Shown here: positions 35,560-36,795 of the stretch, piece by piece
Layout of the letters: each line of letters begins with the position of its first letter
Numbering within the stretch: position 1 is the stretch's first letter
NCBI GenBank assembly: GCA_017745195.1
Contig: JAGHZW010000155.1
Coordinates: 1 to 36,795 of the forward strand
Reading direction: 5' to 3'
Source: Pseudoxanthomonas sp.
GTDB taxonomy: Bacteria > Pseudomonadota > Gammaproteobacteria > Xanthomonadales > Xanthomonadaceae
Length of the DNA: 36,795 bases
Notes under the pieces: model-generated
What the model was told of the DNA's origin: nothing
Database searches by the model: none
What the model saw: the letters and a program-made list of their open reading frames with translations, nothing else
Made by a program: the position numbers and the translations under genes

Positions 35560-36594
35560 ATGCGATCGTTCCGTTTTCCACTCCTGCTGCTGGCCGCTAT
35601 CCTGGCCATGCCTCCGGCCCACGCCCAGTCGCGCGTGCTGCGCTACGCGGGGGTGAACCTGGCCGGCGCCGAGTTCAATTCCGGCAAGCGCCCGGGCGTG
35701 CTCAACAAGGACTACACCTATCCGGCCGCGTCGGACTTCGGCTACTTCGCCGGCAAGGGCATGAACATCGTGCGCCTGCCGGTGCTGTGGGAGCGCCTGC
35801 AGCCCGCGGCGAAGGGTGAACTCGACGCCACCCAGCTCGCCCTGGTGAAGAAGGCGATCGGCCAGGCCGAGGCGCAGGGCCAGCACGTGATCCTCGACGT
35901 GCACAACTACGCCAAATACCAGGGCGCACGCATCGGCAGCGAAGGCGTTCCGGTCGATGTTCTCGTCGACCTGTGGCAACGCCTGGCCACCGAGTTCAAG
36001 GACGACGATGCGGTGATGTTCGGGCTGATGAACGAGCCCAATGCCATTGGCGCCGGCGAGTGGGCCGGCGCCGCGCAGGCGGCGATCGAGGCGATCCGCG
36101 CCGCCGGCGCGAACAACCTCATCCTCGCGCCCGGCACCGCCTGGACCGGCGCGCACAGCTGGGCCAGCAGCGGCTACGGCGGCACCTCCAACGCGACCGC
36201 CTTGCAGGGCCTGCGCGATCCGGCCAACCGCACCGTGGTCGAGGTCCACCAGTACCTGGACGCCGACTACAGCGGCACCAGCGCCGACTGCGCCAGTCCC
36301 ACCATCGGCGTGGACAAGCTGCGCGGCTTCACCGAGTGGCTGCGCCAGCAGGGCCGGCAGGGCTTCCTCGCCGAGTTCGGCGCCGGCCCCGGCGAGGTCT
36401 GCCAGCAGGCGGTGGACAACATGCTCGGCTTCATCGAGCAGAACGGCGACGTCTGGCTGGGCTGGACCTGGTGGGCGGCCGGCGGATGGTGGAAGCCGGA
36501 CTACCCGTTCAACGTGCAGCCCGGCAAGGACGGCAGCGAGAAGCCGTCGATCGCCCTGCTGGAACGGCACGCACGGGCGGCGACGCAACCCTGA
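35560..36594 (+). CDS. Secreted GH5 endoglucanase (cellulase)
   Basis: The product is 344 residues. The signal peptide is 22 residues (cleavage after Ala-His-Ala). The rest is one GH5 (beta/alpha)8 domain. Asn158-Glu159 in Gly-Leu-Met-Asn-Glu-Pro is the acid/base, and Glu272 in Leu-Ala-Glu-Phe-Gly-Ala is the nucleophile. His in Asp-Val-His-Asn-Tyr and in Glu-Val-His-Gln-Tyr, and Trp in Gly-Trp-Thr-Trp-Trp-Ala, line the substrate cleft. It should hydrolyse beta-1,4-glucan internally after export by Sec and probably type II secretion. There is no carbohydrate-binding module. The start at 35560 is chosen for the signal peptide; a start further upstream would add a hydrophilic lead and is unlikely. 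Confidence 0.93.
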   Translation: MRSFRFPLLLLAAILAMPPAHAQSRVLRYAGVNLAGAEFNSGKRPGVLNKDYTYPAASDFGYFAGKGMNIVRLPVLWERLQPAAKGELDATQLALVKKAIGQAEAQGQHVILDVHNYAKYQGARIGSEGVPVDVLVDLWQRLATEFKDDDAVMFGLMNEPNAIGAGEWAGAAQAAIEAIRAAGANNLILAPGTAWTGAHSWASSGYGGTSNATALQGLRDPANRTVVEVHQYLDADYSGTSADCASPTIGVDKLRGFTEWLRQQGRQGFLAEFGAGPGEVCQQAVDNMLGFIEQNGDVWLGWTWWAAGGWWKPDYPFNVQPGKDGSEKPSIALLERHARAATQP

Positions 36595-36669
36595 TCGCGC
36601 CCGCGCGCCGGTGTGCATGCGGCGGACGAACACTTAGACTCCTTGCGACACTTTCGCGAGGAGACATGC

Positions 36670-36750
36670 ATGCGCCTGGGCCTGGCCGCCAACCGGTTGC
36701 ACCACGCCACCGAGGACGCCGCACTGTTCCGCTGGCTGCGTGCCTGCCGT
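36670..36750 (+). CDS. mgsA: Start of a gene resembling methylglyoxal synthase (3' partial, chimeric)
   Basis: GAGGAG (36659-36664) precedes the ATG at 36670. The protein begins Met-Arg-Leu-Gly-Leu-Ala-Ala-Asn-Arg-Leu-His-His and continues Asp-Ala-Ala-Leu-Phe-Arg-Trp-Leu-Arg-Ala-Cys, which from memory matches the start of Xanthomonadaceae methylglyoxal synthase (dihydroxyacetone phosphate to methylglyoxal). After about 36745 the frame reads only Arg/Cys-rich noise, because the last 50 or so bases appear to belong to a different gene. The match is short and the call is tentative. Confidence 0.4.
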
Positions 36751-36795
36751 CGCCGCCGCACTGGCTGCGCCAGGTGCACGGCACCGGCGTGCTGC
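36742..36795 (+). other. Foreign tail resembling an internal pgeF/yfiH fragment
   Basis: In a frame different from the preceding gene the last bases encode Leu-Pro-Ser-Pro-Pro-His-Trp-Leu-Arg-Gln-Val-His-Gly-Thr-Gly-Val-Leu. Trp-Leu-Arg-Gln-Val-His-Gly is the family motif near residue 70 of PgeF/YfiH (peptidoglycan-editing factor, laccase-domain protein), but the 70 residues that should precede it are absent. The tail is about as long as the 54-base foreign head of the window. Confidence 0.5.

Noticed and set aside
32611-36633. Long minus-strand frame covering adhP, the PstS/OmpA fusion and the endoglucanase
   Set aside because: It is antisense to well-supported genes and has no recognisable domain; its adhP part is out of frame with the enzyme.

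Overview
The window is very G+C-rich, densely coded double-stranded DNA from a gammaproteobacterium. The gene families and neighbourhoods point to the Xanthomonadaceae (Lysobacter, Luteimonas, Stenotrophomonas or Xanthomonas relatives). The main clues are a fused XanB-type mannose-1-phosphate guanylyltransferase/phosphomannose isomerase, comF divergent from bioB, metal-independent KdsA, GTAG-type REP repeats and several genes that look leaderless. It is mostly core chromosome. I see no phage, transposase, CRISPR array or rRNA. Calls rest on reading protein and DNA motifs by eye; no database search was possible.

Left part (1-5.8 kb): the 3' end of tex; a thiol-active AhpD/CMD-family gene divergent from an ArsR-type (BigR/YgaV-like) regulator and a membrane rhodanese (YgaP-like); then mnmG and a CDF transporter on the minus strand. 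A 450-base structured intergenic region follows, with an orphan intrinsic terminator that suggests an unannotated small RNA, and then a Tyr/Gly/Pro-rich lipoprotein. Next (5.9-9.6 kb) come a PLP-dependent serine/threonine dehydratase, a YdcF protein, a SnoaL-like protein and an ArnT-like glycosyltransferase.

9.5-13.6 kb is a minus-strand biotin operon, bioB-bioF-bioH-bioC. It reads away from comF and starts at a promoter overlapped by a convincing BirA operator. Two tandem HdeD-like membrane proteins, ubiA, xanB/manC, kdsA and tRNA-Arg(CCG) follow. The end of the tRNA gene is duplicated 112 bases downstream, like an att scar. 19.5-23.1 kb is a D-mannose utilisation locus: AGE-family isomerase, PfkB sugar kinase and FucP/GluP-type permease. 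Its two convergent transcription units end in an inverted pair of REP-like repeats whose GTAG tetranucleotides supply both stop codons.

23.2-36.8 kb holds two small I78-like lipoproteins flanking a type IB topoisomerase, gltB-gltD with a composite palindromic element between them, a BenE-type transporter, an adhP alcohol dehydrogenase with an FNR-type site at -41.5, a fused PstS-like/OmpA protein, a secreted GH5 endoglucanase, and the start of a gene resembling methylglyoxal synthase.

Both ends of the window look chimeric. The first 54 bases are an exact reverse complement of 1571-1624, and the last 50 or so appear to come from a different gene (pgeF/yfiH) in another frame. These ends are probably assembly artefacts rather than biology.
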